Assembly (NCBI RefSeq): GCF_014697025.1
Contig: NZ_JACJRC010000003.1
Location: forward strand, 371,008-435,007
Direction: 5' to 3'
DNA length: 64,000 nucleotides
From: Alkalinema sp. FACHB-956
GTDB lineage: Bacteria; Cyanobacteriota; Cyanobacteriia; Leptolyngbyales; Leptolyngbyaceae
The position numbers and the translations under genes are program-made. This document shows, in pieces, positions 17,680 through 27,957 of this stretch (positions are counted from its first letter, which is position 1; each line of letters opens with the position of its first letter). The notes under the pieces were generated by a model. That model did not search any database, was not told the DNA's origin, and was given only the letters and a program-made list of their open reading frames with translations.

Positions 17680-20508
17680 TTAACGCTGGGTCGTCCAATA
17701 GGCTTGGGCTCCATTGCGCAGGAACTGGATATTGAGAGTATCGTGACTGGGCAGACCACGTCCCGTATCCTCCTTCGGCTGGTCTTTCCACCAGGGGGTT
17801 TGACGATTTAAGGGCCCCTGGAGTAACGGAGTTGATCCAGTCGCTTGGTACAGCAATGCAGCCAGAATTAGGCTGTTGGTACTGCTGCTAAAGGCATGGG
17901 CTGCTTTACCTGTTTTCTCGTAGAAGCCTTCGTAATAGCCCAATAGGGGACTGTACAGGTCTAATACACTTGTCCGCAATTCTTGCAGTGCCGGAGTTTG
18001 GGGCCAGAGCACATCGTAGGCAAAGGCCGCAGCAGTATTGACTAATCGTCGATCGGGAATCGGCTTGCCAGCGTCATCTAGGGCTTCCCAAGCATTGCCT
18101 TTGCCCACTAGGGTGTTATGGACAATATAGGGCGATCGCTCTATCAACGCCGTCCCGGAGGTGGTGAGCTGCCCTGTCCGTTGGTAGCGCTTAATCTGAG
18201 CGGTCACCATGGGATCGACTAGAGCCTTCATTTTGGGATCAAAGCCTAATTCCAGCCCGTAGAAAAGAAAGGCATTATGCAGCGTGACAGAATCGGCGTT
18301 CGCCGCAGTCTTGCCCCGCAGTCTTCCCAGGGGAATGGCTTCCCCCTCCACTGCCACGGTTTGGTATTGATCACCAATTTCCGATCGGCTGGCATCAAAG
18401 CCCCAGAGTTGAAATCCTCGCGCGGCATATTCTTCGTACCCCAATCGAGTTTCCGGGGTGATGCGAGGAGCCGCTTGGCCGTTGCTGCGCTGGGTAGTTT
18501 TGGCACTGTAGAGGGCACCATTCCGCACAATTCGCAAATAAGACCAGTCTAGGGGAATGGCATCCACGGCGGCGGCATATTGCGGATGACAGGTTTTCAG
18601 GATAGACAAGCTGGTTAGAAAACGACCAATATCGATCGCCGACCACCCAATCCCATCCGACGTAGGATTATTGCCATAGTCTACGGGTTTGAGGGTGCGG
18701 GTATTGTAACCTCGGTGGGGTAATTCTCCCGTGAACAGCGGCAATTGGGCCACAGTACCCAGTAAATTGCGAACCCGTTGATCAAACTGTTGGGGGGAAA
18801 TGAGTTCAAACGATCGCGCCGCATGTAATGCAACGATGTAATTTCCCAAGCCCCACAGCGTTGCCGCTTTTATGTCACTGCGATCGTTGACCAATCCGCT
18901 CGGTTCCGTTTGGGCTTCAAAGTAGCGCCACGCAGCCTCAGCATAGCGGCGTTTGGGCACTGTCAGTGGGGTTTTGGGCAGGCTACATTGGGAGGGTTGG
19001 GGATCTCCCACGGGTGGAATCGGCTTCGCGATCGCAACGGTTTCTGAAGTTGCCGCGATCGGTGGGCTGGACGTCCCGTTCGTAGCAGGTGCCGGGGTCA
19101 CAGCAGGTGCCAACGTCGCAGGAGGGCTAGAAGAAACGGGAGAAGTCGTCGCTGCGGTGGTCGTGGGGGGCATTGCGGTCGTATTGTTGGCACCCGTGGG
19201 AATCAGGGGGCGATTCCCACGAGCTTTGTAGTAGAGAATTTCTAAAATCAAGCCATTGGTATTCCCAGTTAAGGCTTTGTTGGGTTGCTTGGTTTCTTCA
19301 TACAAACCCGCGTAAAATCCATCCTTCTCTGGCCCGTAGAGCATTTTCACAGCATTCAGTAGCTGTTGCCCATACGCGCTTTCAGGATAGAGATAGCGCC
19401 ACCCAAAGGCCGCTTTCGTACTAATGCTGCGCAGTTGGGGATAGGGCTTGTTGGTGTCGGTAATGGTGGCCCAAGCTTGGCCATTGGCGTAGACCGTGTT
19501 GTAGAGAAAGTAGGGAGGGCCATCAATATTGTCTTCAGTGACGGCGGTCAGTTGCCCGGTTTGCTGGAAGCGGCGTTCCTGGACTTGAAAGACCCGTGAT
19601 GCGTAGTCTGCCATGTCACGGTCAAACCCAAACTCAATGCCATCGAGAATATAGGATTCGCTGACAATATAGTTATTGGCGTTAGTCGTCTGGAAATCCC
19701 GTTCATCCACTGGAATTTTAATCCCGTAGATATCCACTAACTTAAACGGCTCGAACGCTAACGCCTTAGGGGCTTGATACCCCCAGAGTTGATAGCCCCG
19801 CACTGCATATTCTTCGTAGCCCAAACGCCCCTCCTGCACCAGCATGGTTTTACCATCTGGCAAAATCATTGCGCCATAGAGTTGCCCATCTTGCACCGAT
19901 CGATCGATTTGCCACCGGGCCAGAACGCCTTTAATCCAATCGTTATATTGCGGGTGACAAGTGCGGATGACATGGAAAGCCGCTAGCATCCGGCCAATAT
20001 CCAACGCCGACCAACCAATCCCCCGATCTGTGGGTTCATTGTTGTAATTCACCATTTGGCCGTTGGCCGCATGGTAGGTCTTATTGGGCAAACTGCCTTC
20101 AAATAATTGGAGTTTTCCAATGCCATTTAAGAATGCATTGAGCTTGGCATCAAATTCCGATTGATCAATTAATTTCAGCCAGCGCGCGGAGTTCAGTGCC
20201 ATCAAATAATTGCCCATATCCCAGAGGGAACCGGACGGATAGCCTCCCACAGAGTTCGTGAAGCCCGTGCTCGGCTGGTAGTTCTTCACGAAATACTGCC
20301 ATGCGATCTTTGCCTGCTCCTGTTCTTCCGGTGTGAGCGGGTTACGAATTTGTTCGCAGGCCAGGTTCGCTGGAGCGGGCTGGGCAACCAGATGGGATGG
20401 TGTCATTCCTGCTAACAAGCTTTGTAACACCAATCCTATTAAGAAAGCTGCTGTGCAGCGAATCCATCGAGGATACCGATTAATTGATGTCATAGAATTC
20501 AACTGCAT
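17680..20508 (-). CDS. Exported protein with two tandem DUF3131 domains
   Basis: A 942-residue protein with an N-terminal signal segment (about 12-40), a first DUF3131 domain (about 50-430), a Pro/Thr/Ala-rich linker (about 440-500) and a second domain (about 515-910). Each copy repeats the same motifs: IGWSAxDIGR, a RLGYEEYAxRGxQLWG block and a HN/YNT...W block, so the two halves are an internal duplication. The family is glucoamylase-like in appearance (helical toroid expected), which fits a periplasmic role in trimming or guiding a glucan, but no function is established here. It is followed after 72 bp by the GT2 synthase and preceded by a third DUF3131 gene. Start is ATG at 20508; ATG 20493 is an alternative. 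Confidence 0.85.
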   Translation of the reverse strand: MQLNSMTSINRYPRWIRCTAAFLIGLVLQSLLAGMTPSHLVAQPAPANLACEQIRNPLTPEEQEQAKIAWQYFVKNYQPSTGFTNSVGGYPSGSLWDMGNYLMALNSARWLKLIDQSEFDAKLNAFLNGIGKLQLFEGSLPNKTYHAANGQMVNYNNEPTDRGIGWSALDIGRMLAAFHVIRTCHPQYNDWIKGVLARWQIDRSVQDGQLYGAMILPDGKTMLVQEGRLGYEEYAVRGYQLWGYQAPKALAFEPFKLVDIYGIKIPVDERDFQTTNANNYIVSESYILDGIEFGFDRDMADYASRVFQVQERRFQQTGQLTAVTEDNIDGPPYFLYNTVYANGQAWATITDTNKPYPQLRSISTKAAFGWRYLYPESAYGQQLLNAVKMLYGPEKDGFYAGLYEETKQPNKALTGNTNGLILEILYYKARGNRPLIPTGANNTTAMPPTTTAATTSPVSSSPPATLAPAVTPAPATNGTSSPPIAATSETVAIAKPIPPVGDPQPSQCSLPKTPLTVPKRRYAEAAWRYFEAQTEPSGLVNDRSDIKAATLWGLGNYIVALHAARSFELISPQQFDQRVRNLLGTVAQLPLFTGELPHRGYNTRTLKPVDYGNNPTSDGIGWSAIDIGRFLTSLSILKTCHPQYAAAVDAIPLDWSYLRIVRNGALYSAKTTQRSNGQAAPRITPETRLGYEEYAARGFQLWGFDASRSEIGDQYQTVAVEGEAIPLGRLRGKTAANADSVTLHNAFLFYGLELGFDPKMKALVDPMVTAQIKRYQRTGQLTTSGTALIERSPYIVHNTLVGKGNAWEALDDAGKPIPDRRLVNTAAAFAYDVLWPQTPALQELRTSVLDLYSPLLGYYEGFYEKTGKAAHAFSSSTNSLILAALLYQATGSTPLLQGPLNRQTPWWKDQPKEDTGRGLPSHDTLNIQFLRNGAQAYWTTQR

Positions 20509-20852
20509 AACTTAGACTGTCAGGAAGCAGGAAGACTGCTAACGCACCCCTTAGCTAGGATTGCAACTTGTTCAAAAGCCCATCCTTTGTAAGCCCAGGT
20601 AGATTGAGTTGGTAGTCATCGAGTTCAACGGGGGAATTTCCCAGGGAAAATAACCAAAAATGACGAGATTGAGGCTGAAAGAGGGATGTAACAGCTTTTT
20701 TGAAATTCGAAACAAGTCATACATTACTAGGGAACTTAGAGCTGCTAGGGAACTTAAACCCTTGGGAAAACCATTAGGCGAACGATCGACGGTGCAAACG
20801 ATCTCGGGTATACCAACTCTAGGCTCTGGGTCAAAAGACCATGGCACAATTG
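20509..20852. other. Intergenic region between the two DUF3131 genes
   Basis: About 340 bases. CTAGGGAACTTA occurs twice near 20728-20756. I see no coding frame with support and no clear terminator or promoter. Confidence 0.45.
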
Positions 20853-22310
20853 CTAAGGTAAGGGTACCTTTGCCCATTGCAACAGGGGTTGGCCGACTTG
20901 TTGGTACAACAAGCTTTCTAAGATAATGCCATTGTTATTGGCGGTTAAAGCTCGGTTAGGACTGTTGAGAGCTTCATAAAAGCCGTTATACCAGCCTTTG
21001 TCGGCTTTGAGCCGGGTTTGGACAAACTGGAAGAGCTTTTCGGTATAGGGGGTGTTGTACAACACATGCCAGCCGATCGCCGCTTTGGCACTGAGAAAAC
21101 GCAAATCGGGTCGTGAGGTGCGGGTATCGGTAATCGTACCCCAAGGTTGGCCATTGACAAAGAGGGTGTTGTAGACAAAGTGGGGGGCCCGATCGAGGTT
21201 GTCTTCGGTCACGGCAGTGAGTTGGTTGGTTGCCTGGTAGCGGGCTTCTTGGGCAGCAAGGATGCGATCGGCGTAGGCTTTGGGCAGGGACTGGAACCCC
21301 GTTTCAATCCCATCCAAAATATAAGGCTCGCTCAACACATAGTTATTGGCCCCTGATTTGGCGTAATCTCGTTTGTCGTAGGGAACACCTTGGTTGTAGA
21401 GATTGACGAAGGCCGTATTCGATCGCGTTTCTAGGGCTTTTTCAACGTTGAGTCCCCAGAGCTTTAAGCCAAAGGCTGCATAGTTTTCGTAGCCCAAACG
21501 TCCCTCTTGGTGGTACTGCTCTTTGCCGTTGATGACACTGGTACCAAACATTTGGCCCTGTTTAGTTAGCCGTTGAACATTCCAGTGGTTACGAATGGCC
21601 GCCACTTGGGGCTGGAACTTGGGATAGCGTGACCCGACAATTTGCAGCCAAATGACCATACGACCGAGGTCGATCGCCGACCAGCCAATTTCTTCTACCT
21701 GATCTAACTTGCCGTAGTTAACCGGGATCAGTGTTTTGGCGTTGTAGACTTTGTTGGGGAGTTCTTTGCGGTGGAGGGGAAGCTTGGCCAGGGTTTTCAA
21801 CATACGATCGAGTTTTTGCTCGAATTCTGACGTTGCAATAATCCCTAATTCCTTAGCACTGACCAGGGCTGCCAAGGCTGCCGCCTGATCCCACAGGGTC
21901 ACGGAAGCAAAGTTATTCACAGAATTGACTAACCCGGTTTCCTCATTCCAGTTATTGCGGAAATATTCCCAGGCATGGCGCGCGATCGCCTGTTCGATCG
22001 GGGTTAATGGCTGGGCGGACACCGATGCAGCGGGCCGCTTGACGGGAACCTGTTGAGATGGCGGAACCGGGATTCCTTCCCACTGAACAGATTGAGCGTC
22101 TAATTGGGCCAAACGTTTCCCATGGGCATTGAACATATCAGAAGGCTGACCATCTAAGGATTCGGTTGTATCCCGTTTGACCATATTTGGATTGGGAAAC
22201 TTAGTGGCCAGGGTTTCAACGCCAAAAATCAACGCGATCGCCGTTGCAATTCCACTGACAATTGTAAATGCGACCCTTCCCCGAGGAGGTGGTTCAAAAT
22301 CTGAATTCAT
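20853..22310 (-). CDS. DUF3131-domain protein, membrane-anchored
   Basis: A 485-residue protein with one N-terminal hydrophobic helix (about 13-35) that would anchor it or act as a signal, a linker to about residue 100, and one DUF3131 domain (about 105-480). It shares IGWSAIDLGR, GRLGYENYA and YNTLFVNGQPW with the tandem-DUF3131 protein downstream, so the two are paralogues. I start at ATG 22310; a TTG five codons upstream is possible. Same strand as the GT2 and barrel genes. Its role is presumed to be periplasmic handling of the polysaccharide (inference). Confidence 0.82.
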   Translation of the reverse strand: MNSDFEPPPRGRVAFTIVSGIATAIALIFGVETLATKFPNPNMVKRDTTESLDGQPSDMFNAHGKRLAQLDAQSVQWEGIPVPPSQQVPVKRPAASVSAQPLTPIEQAIARHAWEYFRNNWNEETGLVNSVNNFASVTLWDQAAALAALVSAKELGIIATSEFEQKLDRMLKTLAKLPLHRKELPNKVYNAKTLIPVNYGKLDQVEEIGWSAIDLGRMVIWLQIVGSRYPKFQPQVAAIRNHWNVQRLTKQGQMFGTSVINGKEQYHQEGRLGYENYAAFGLKLWGLNVEKALETRSNTAFVNLYNQGVPYDKRDYAKSGANNYVLSEPYILDGIETGFQSLPKAYADRILAAQEARYQATNQLTAVTEDNLDRAPHFVYNTLFVNGQPWGTITDTRTSRPDLRFLSAKAAIGWHVLYNTPYTEKLFQFVQTRLKADKGWYNGFYEALNSPNRALTANNNGIILESLLYQQVGQPLLQWAKVPLP

Positions 22311-22566
22311 AGCTTTGTCGATCAATATTCAAAAATCATGAGCAAGTTTCCAAGAATCAATTAGACAAAACGTTTACCACTCTTAGCTATAGGATGCCCA
22401 AATCATGCAGGAATCAAAACCCCTCAGCATTGAAAGAATATGCCAACCAGACACTTTTCTATCCAACCTTTTCTCGACAAGTCACTGAAGGGAATCGAAA
22501 GCTGTAAAGCACTGGCATGAGGGGTTTCATCCAGAAAAGAAATCCCGAAGAACCGAGTGATCATCA

Positions 22567-23889
22567 CTAGAATTTGACACGCAACTGCCCACTCAAAGAC
22601 TGATTTTGAAAAGGTTCAGTATCGGGACTACGATTTTGGACATTACTCAAGGCATAGCCTAAATCTGCCTCAATTTGTGGACTTAAGATAGCCGTACACC
22701 GAGCTTCATAGGTATTTGCATTGGAAAAACTGCCCTTTAGCCGTTGTTCCCCTAACGTCGTAGAAAGTCGGCAGCGTAAAAAATCAAACGGTTTCCCCTC
22801 CCAAGCCAATTCTCCGTTGTAAACCAAAAAATCCGGGGGAGAGAAATATCCACTAGTTTCCGCTACATTGTTATTAAAACTCCAGAGAAACACATTGGCC
22901 GCGATCGAAAATTGACCAATCCTGTGTTCCAAACGCCCAATCAACTGGTGCTCGGTATTGCCATCACTGTATTGCCCCAAGCGATACATCCCAAAAAACT
23001 GGGTGTCTTTCTCAACTTGCCAAAAGAGGCTGGGACTGAGATGAACGGCTGAAATTTGATTTTCCAGGGTGGTGGCATTGAATTTGTAAGGCCCGTAGCT
23101 GATCAGCCCAGACAGGGTAGCACTTGGAGAAATGGGCGTTTCAACATTCAGCTTCAGATTAGGCGCGATCGGTAGGCGATCGAAAAAATCCAACCCAACT
23201 TCAGGACGGAGCTTCACTGAGTTAATCCGAGTTTCCCACCCAACTCTCAAAGGCACATTAATCAGTGTGTCTCGATCGGACTCTTTGAAGAGATTGACCC
23301 CGGTTGTTAAGTTCAGGAGATCGCCATTGGGCAGTTTGAACTGTGGTGTGGTTTCCAGAAAAAGGTTTTCTTGGCCAAAGTTATCGCGATCGCGCCGAAA
23401 ATTCGTCGTGAGACTTTCAGGCACGATCGCAGCATTCTTGGGAGAACTGGGCTGCGAGACTGAACCTCCAGGACTGTTTGGAGAGACAGCAGGCGAAGCA
23501 ATAGAACCACTGGATTGATTGGATGAGCTAACAGCAGAATGGGTACTGGCAGAAGGACTCAGCCCATTGTTGGAAGAACGAACAGGCTTAGGTGGGAGCG
23601 AAACGGGTTTGGGAGGATCAAGATGTAATTGAGGATTGAAATTATCGGCCCCCGAGGCAATCCGTTTTACAGATCCCCCTAAATCAACCAAGCCCTCAGA
23701 CAAGTGCTCCATCGTGCCGTCATGGGATGAGATCGGCGAATCTATTGTGAGCAATTCTGATACACCATAGCGTGGTCGATCGGTTGATGTAGATGTCAGA
23801 GACTTTGCATCGGCTTGTCGTGCTAAAAAAGCGATCGGAACGGCAACATTAATAACGATCGACAACAAGATCGGGAATGACTTTCCCAT
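22567..23889 (-). CDS. Predicted outer-membrane beta-barrel protein of the polysaccharide locus
   Basis: A 440-residue protein that I cannot assign to a named family. It has a signal peptide (about 5-28), a low-complexity Pro/Ser/Asn-rich segment (about 80-165), and then about 260 residues of alternating polar/hydrophobic strands ending in LSGQLRVKF, a C-terminal aromatic typical of outer-membrane barrels. Position at the head of the DUF3131-GT2 gene row suggests an outer-membrane exit for the polymer, like the barrel half of BcsC or PgaA, but there are no TPR repeats. I chose ATG 23889, in front of the signal peptide; the frame extends 19 codons further upstream. Barrel call is from strand pattern only. 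Confidence 0.65.
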   Translation of the reverse strand: MGKSFPILLSIVINVAVPIAFLARQADAKSLTSTSTDRPRYGVSELLTIDSPISSHDGTMEHLSEGLVDLGGSVKRIASGADNFNPQLHLDPPKPVSLPPKPVRSSNNGLSPSASTHSAVSSSNQSSGSIASPAVSPNSPGGSVSQPSSPKNAAIVPESLTTNFRRDRDNFGQENLFLETTPQFKLPNGDLLNLTTGVNLFKESDRDTLINVPLRVGWETRINSVKLRPEVGLDFFDRLPIAPNLKLNVETPISPSATLSGLISYGPYKFNATTLENQISAVHLSPSLFWQVEKDTQFFGMYRLGQYSDGNTEHQLIGRLEHRIGQFSIAANVFLWSFNNNVAETSGYFSPPDFLVYNGELAWEGKPFDFLRCRLSTTLGEQRLKGSFSNANTYEARCTAILSPQIEADLGYALSNVQNRSPDTEPFQNQSLSGQLRVKF

Positions 23890-24006
23890 GGAAAATATAA
23901 ACAGAAAACAATAGGGATTAGCACCTGGTTGGTTCACGTCTGACAATACCTAATGATCCAGTGACTTTCCTAGTCCTAACTTTTCTAGTCTTAGTAAATT
24001 AAAAAT

Positions 24007-24036
24007 ATTCTCGTGCTCAAGATTCTCGTGCTCAAG
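24007..24036. repeat. 15-bp perfect tandem duplication
   Basis: ATTCTCGTGCTCAAG occurs twice in a row without mismatch, about 120 bp upstream of the barrel gene start. Confidence 0.92.
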
Positions 24037-24269
24037 TGAGCTAGCAAGCCTAATTTAGCCGGGTGCCTAAAGAACTGCCCATCCTTCGGCAAGCCAATTC
24101 CATCTCCACCAATGGGAATCGGAATTCACAACCTCTCTCCCAACAAGGGAAAGGAATTGCGGGTGAGGGCACAATATCGAAACCTCACGAGTTATAAAGG
24201 ACTGCCATAGCAATATAAATTAACTTTAACTAGCGTTGAGATCCAACCTAGTGATCTGAAACACACAAT

Positions 24270-24314
24270 ACATACATAGCCGTAACATACATAGCCATAA
24301 CATACATAGCCGTA
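24270..24314. repeat. 15-bp tandem repeat, three copies
   Basis: Three consecutive copies of ACATACATAGCCRTA; only the middle copy differs, at one base. Confidence 0.92.
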
Positions 24315-24510
24315 TAGGTAGCCGTCTTTCAATGTAGCCACTTTACGTATAGCCACACATCATAACCACTCCACCAACACAGCACTGAAGACAATAGAAA
24401 GCACTGAAGAAGAAAGCACTGAAGACAACAGCTATGCCATTAACAGACATGAGGATGGCCACAAACGCGACCATCCTCAACCGTGTGCGAAATACATCTC
24501 AAAGATCAAT

Positions 24511-24583
<73 letters not shown>

Positions 24584-24806
24584 ATGTGGCACATTTACTT
24601 CAGCATTAGCTACTGAACACAAACATGCGAACTCATATACAGTAGCACAAAACTAGTCAAATCTTGAAGATATTTTTTGGTAAGCACGATCGGCCATTGA
24701 CCGCAATCGTTGGGCAGCATTTCACCTCGATCGTTAGGGACGGAAACAGGGGGAACTCTCAACTCACTGCTAAGATGGGGAATGCAAAAGCGTTGAGAAA
24801 ATTGCC

Positions 24807-25712
24807 GTGGTGGTTAAGCCTGATTGGTTGCGAGTCAAAGCCCCCCAATGGGAGCGGGTGGGCGCAGTCAAAGAAACCCTCCGAGATTTGGGGCTGAATA
24901 CGGTTTGCGAAGAAGCCTCCTGTCCCAATATTGGTGAGTGTTTCAACAACGGCACAGCCACGTTCTTGATTATGGGGCCGGCCTGCACCCGCGCCTGCCC
25001 TTACTGTGACATCGATTTTGAGAAAAAGCCTCAGCCCTTGGATCCATTAGAGCCCTTGAATCTCGCGGAAGCCGTGCGCCGGATGGGGTTGAACCATGTA
25101 GTCATCACATCGGTGAATCGGGATGATTTACCCGACGGGGGCGCAGCGCAATTTGTTCGCTGTATTCAGGAAGTCCGAAAAGTTTCACCGGGAACCACGA
25201 TCGAAGTGCTGATTCCTGACCTGTGTGGCAACTGGGATGCACTAGCAACGATTCTTGCTGCAGCTCCAGAAGTGCTGAATCATAATACGGAAACAGTACC
25301 TCGCCTCTACCGCCGCACCCGCCCGCAAGGAGATTACGCCCGATCGCTGGAACTGTTGCATCGGTGCCGAGAGATCGCCCCTTGGGTGTATACCAAATCT
25401 GGCATCATGGCGGGCCTGGGCGAAACCGATGAGGAAGTGCGCCAGGTCATGCAGGATCTACGATCGGTCGATTGCGACATTTTAACGATCGGGCAGTACC
25501 TCCAACCCACCCAGAAGCATTTGGGCGTACAAGCCTTCGTCACTCCAGAACAATTTGAAGCGTGGCGGGTGTATGGGGAATCCTTGGGATTTTTGCAAGT
25601 TGTGTCGTCACCACTGACTCGCAGTTCCTACCACGCTGAGCAAGTTCGGGCACTGATGGAACGCTATCCCCGTAGCCAATCCCAGGGTCAACCCCAGGCA
25701 ACCCAGGTCTAG
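24807..25712 (+). CDS. lipA: Lipoyl synthase
   Basis: A 301-residue radical-SAM enzyme that inserts two sulfurs into octanoyl groups on carrier proteins. The auxiliary cluster cysteines ([12 protein letters not shown], about residues 35-46) and the radical-SAM CxxxCxxC (CTRACPYC, about 61-68) are intact, as are the family's [11 protein letters not shown] and RSSYHAE segments. Two adjacent GTG codons (24807, 24810) can serve as start; I use the first. gpsA follows on the same strand after 57 bp. Cyanobacteria often carry two lipA genes; which copy this is cannot be told. Confidence 0.95.
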   Translation: MVVKPDWLRVKAPQWERVGAVKETLRDLGLNTVCEEASCPNIGECFNNGTATFLIMGPACTRACPYCDIDFEKKPQPLDPLEPLNLAEAVRRMGLNHVVITSVNRDDLPDGGAAQFVRCIQEVRKVSPGTTIEVLIPDLCGNWDALATILAAAPEVLNHNTETVPRLYRRTRPQGDYARSLELLHRCREIAPWVYTKSGIMAGLGETDEEVRQVMQDLRSVDCDILTIGQYLQPTQKHLGVQAFVTPEQFEAWRVYGESLGFLQVVSSPLTRSSYHAEQVRALMERYPRSQSQGQPQATQV

Positions 25713-25769
25713 CCAACCGTTATAGACAGAATCTATAGACATCATCAGCTCAGGGATGGGGGAATTGCG

Positions 25770-26699
25770 TTGAAGATTACGATCGTGGGAGCGGGAGCCT
25801 GGGGAACCACCTTAGCAACCTTGGCTCGGGAGAATGGCCATGAGGTTATCCTTTGGTCGCGAAGCAGTGCAACGAGTTTACAAGCTGCAATCGCGGGTTC
25901 GCAGGCGATTGTTTCAGCAATTTCCATGAAAGGAGTCCGATCGATCGTGCAGCAATTGCAAACGATCGGGCTGGGGACGGAAACGATCCTGGTTTCAGCC
26001 ACCAAAGGACTCGATCCCAACTCGGGGACTGCCACCGCTTTACCCAAACTGCCCTCACAACTTTGGCAAGCGGCCTTTCCTGACAATCCCGTCGTGGTTC
26101 TGTCAGGGCCCAACTTATCTAAGGAAATTCAGCAGGGATTACCCGCAGCCACGGTAGTTGCCAGCGATCGGCCAGCGGCAGCCACCCAAGTCCAAACGCT
26201 CTTTTCCTCACCTCGATTTCGCGTCTACACCAACGATGATCCCCTGGGGGTAGAACTGGGTGGCGCATTGAAAAACGTCATGGCGATCGCCGTAGGCACC
26301 TGTGATGGCTTGAATTTAGGCACCAATGCTAAGTCGGGGCTGATTACACGAGGGCTAGCAGAAATGATCCGTATCGGTGTTCACTGGGGGGCTAAGGCAG
26401 ATACGTTCTATGGCCTCTCTGGGATGGGGGATTTGATGGCGACCTGTAGTAGTGTCCTCAGCCGCAACTATCAAGTGGGCTATGGGTTGGCCCAGGGGCA
26501 AACACTGACGGAGATTCTGGCCCACCTAGAGGGCACCGCAGAAGGTGTTAACACCACCCAGGTTTTGTTACAAGTGGCCCAACACCAGGGAATTGAGTTA
26601 CCGATCGCAGAGCAGGTTTACGGTTTGATTCAAGGACAAATCACGCCCCAGGAAGCGATCGCGGCGCTCATGTCGCGGGTCAGTAAACCGGAGCGTTAG
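25770..26699 (+). CDS. gpsA: Glycerol-3-phosphate dehydrogenase [NAD(P)+]
   Basis: A 309-residue cytoplasmic enzyme that reduces dihydroxyacetone phosphate to sn-glycerol 3-phosphate for membrane lipid synthesis. The N-terminal nucleotide-binding GAGAWGTTLA (about 7-16), SGPNLSKEI near residue 113, the catalytic-lysine region GGALKNVMAIA (near 170) and the NAKSGLITRGLAEM and LSGMGDLMATC segments are all present. Length is close to normal. The start is TTG at 25770. It follows lipA and is probably in the same transcript. A 16-bp tandem duplication lies just past the stop. Confidence 0.95.
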   Translation: MKITIVGAGAWGTTLATLARENGHEVILWSRSSATSLQAAIAGSQAIVSAISMKGVRSIVQQLQTIGLGTETILVSATKGLDPNSGTATALPKLPSQLWQAAFPDNPVVVLSGPNLSKEIQQGLPAATVVASDRPAAATQVQTLFSSPRFRVYTNDDPLGVELGGALKNVMAIAVGTCDGLNLGTNAKSGLITRGLAEMIRIGVHWGAKADTFYGLSGMGDLMATCSSVLSRNYQVGYGLAQGQTLTEILAHLEGTAEGVNTTQVLLQVAQHQGIELPIAEQVYGLIQGQITPQEAIAALMSRVSKPER

Positions 26700-26702
26700 T
26701 TT

Positions 26703-26734
26703 TGAATCTAGAGCATTCTGAATCTGGAGCATTT
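26703..26734. repeat. 16-bp tandem duplication after gpsA
   Basis: TGAATCTAGAGCATTC followed by TGAATCTGGAGCATTT, starting three bases after the gpsA stop codon. Confidence 0.88.
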
Positions 26735-26750
26735 TAATGGCTCACCTCCG

Positions 26751-27323
26751 TTAGCAGCCCTCTCCCCAAACAATCAACAGATCGCCCCGCACCCAGCCCT
26801 TGGCTCCAGAGGGAAATTCTACATAGTGCCAGGTGTAGCCGTTATCGCCTTGCAAATCACGAATGACCTTCACGATATCTCCCGACAGGCCATAGTGCAC
26901 AACCCGTCCGGCGGTACTGGGAGCCGATCGCAGGTTGATGCGATCGTTCGGTTCACTGCTGCTGAGAGCACCGTACTGATCAGAGCTGTCAGAAAATTGG
27001 ACAAAATCACTGCGAATCCATCCTTCTTTAGCCGTAGTCGCAAAGCGGACATAGTACCACAGCTCGGTGCCTTCGTTGAAAAACCGTTGCCGCAGAACTT
27101 CCACCCGATTACCGATATAGCCGGATCCGACCACTTTTGCTGTAATGGTGGGGTTAGCACGCAGATTGATCCGGGCATTGGCATCCTGGGCAGTTAATGT
27201 AGCGGGCTTAGCCCAACTGGGCAGGGAGATCAGGAAAGATCCGGCGATCGCCACCAAAGTCGTTAAGCCAACCGAGAGACAGGGTTTCAACCCAATGGGG
27301 CTGTAGGGGGTCATGCGTTGCAT
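26751..27323 (-). CDS. Exported protein with two bacterial SH3 domains
   Basis: A 190-residue protein. A signal peptide (about 1-38, ending near LPSWA-KPA) precedes two SH3b repeats: ARINLRANPTITAKVV with a GWIRSDFV end, and DRINLRSAPSTAGRVV with a GWVRGDLL end. Such domains bind peptidoglycan or cell-wall peptides. There is no catalytic domain. I use ATG 27323, which places the signal peptide at the N-terminus; the frame extends 16 codons further upstream. It converges on gpsA. Likely a periplasmic wall-binding protein; partner unknown. Confidence 0.8.
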   Translation of the reverse strand: MQRMTPYSPIGLKPCLSVGLTTLVAIAGSFLISLPSWAKPATLTAQDANARINLRANPTITAKVVGSGYIGNRVEVLRQRFFNEGTELWYYVRFATTAKEGWIRSDFVQFSDSSDQYGALSSSEPNDRINLRSAPSTAGRVVHYGLSGDIVKVIRDLQGDNGYTWHYVEFPSGAKGWVRGDLLIVWGEGC

Positions 27324-27957
27324 AGCAAAGCTCCAAAAAAGGTGTGCGTTGTAGGAAGACTGTTGGAGCAAAGTCTCTAAGACAGATGCTCCGTTGACCG
27401 TCTGAAGGGAGAGACGATCGCTGACACACCCTAGATAACGCTATCTACCGCGTCATATGCACAATTTCCAGAGTTTCACCAACGGCTTAGATGCTCACCA
27501 GCACCATTAGCAACATTGACAAGATTGGCAACATTGACAACATTGACAGCATCGGCACAACGAAATTGACAGCATTGGCACAACGGATCTGCCACGGATC
27601 TGCCACGGATCTGCATAAGTTGTTCTGTTTTCAGGAACCCTGGATGTATCCGGTGTAGTCACCACCATCAGTAACGATTCGGAATCTTGACACAAAGTAA
27701 TACGGATGTCCTGGATTCATTCCATCTAGACGCCCAAGATTCAGAAAATGTCCCGATTTCGGCAGAGGTTACTGGAGTGATAGATCAGCGTGCATTGCTT
27801 ATAAAAACTCATTTTTGGCTCCTATTGCTAGCAGAAAAATGAATGATCCGCAAGAGGTTGTTTGTATAACCCTCGATCGCGGGAATACTAGCCAATAAGG
27901 CGATCCAAAGCCCTTGTAGAGACGGTCCCTGAGTTTTTTCTGCCCCTTTTGCCGCCC
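27324..27957. other. Intergenic region upstream of sigC with short repeats
   Basis: About 630 bases between the divergent SH3 gene and sigC. Between 27515 and 27615 it is built from ACATTGACA/GGCACAACG-type fragments and a CGGATCTGCCA array. The remainder (27620-27957) should hold the sigC promoter, but I cannot place its -10 and -35 with confidence. Confidence 0.5.
27584..27615. repeat. 11-bp tandem repeat, nearly three copies
   Basis: CGGATCTGCCA twice in full and a third time cut to CGGATCTGCA, in the sigC upstream region. Confidence 0.9.

Larger units (their letters stand above)
23890..24510. other. Repeat-rich intergenic region upstream of the barrel gene
   Basis: About 620 bases between the barrel gene and tRNA-Pro. 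It holds three separate short tandem arrays (24007, 24270 and about 24380-24430, the last with AGCACTGAAGA three times). No supported coding frame; the short frame over the tRNA is spurious. Confidence 0.6.

Noticed and set aside
24007..24430. Possible CRISPR array upstream of the barrel gene
   Set aside because: Units are 11-15 bp, directly abutting, with no spacers of constant length and no cas genes.
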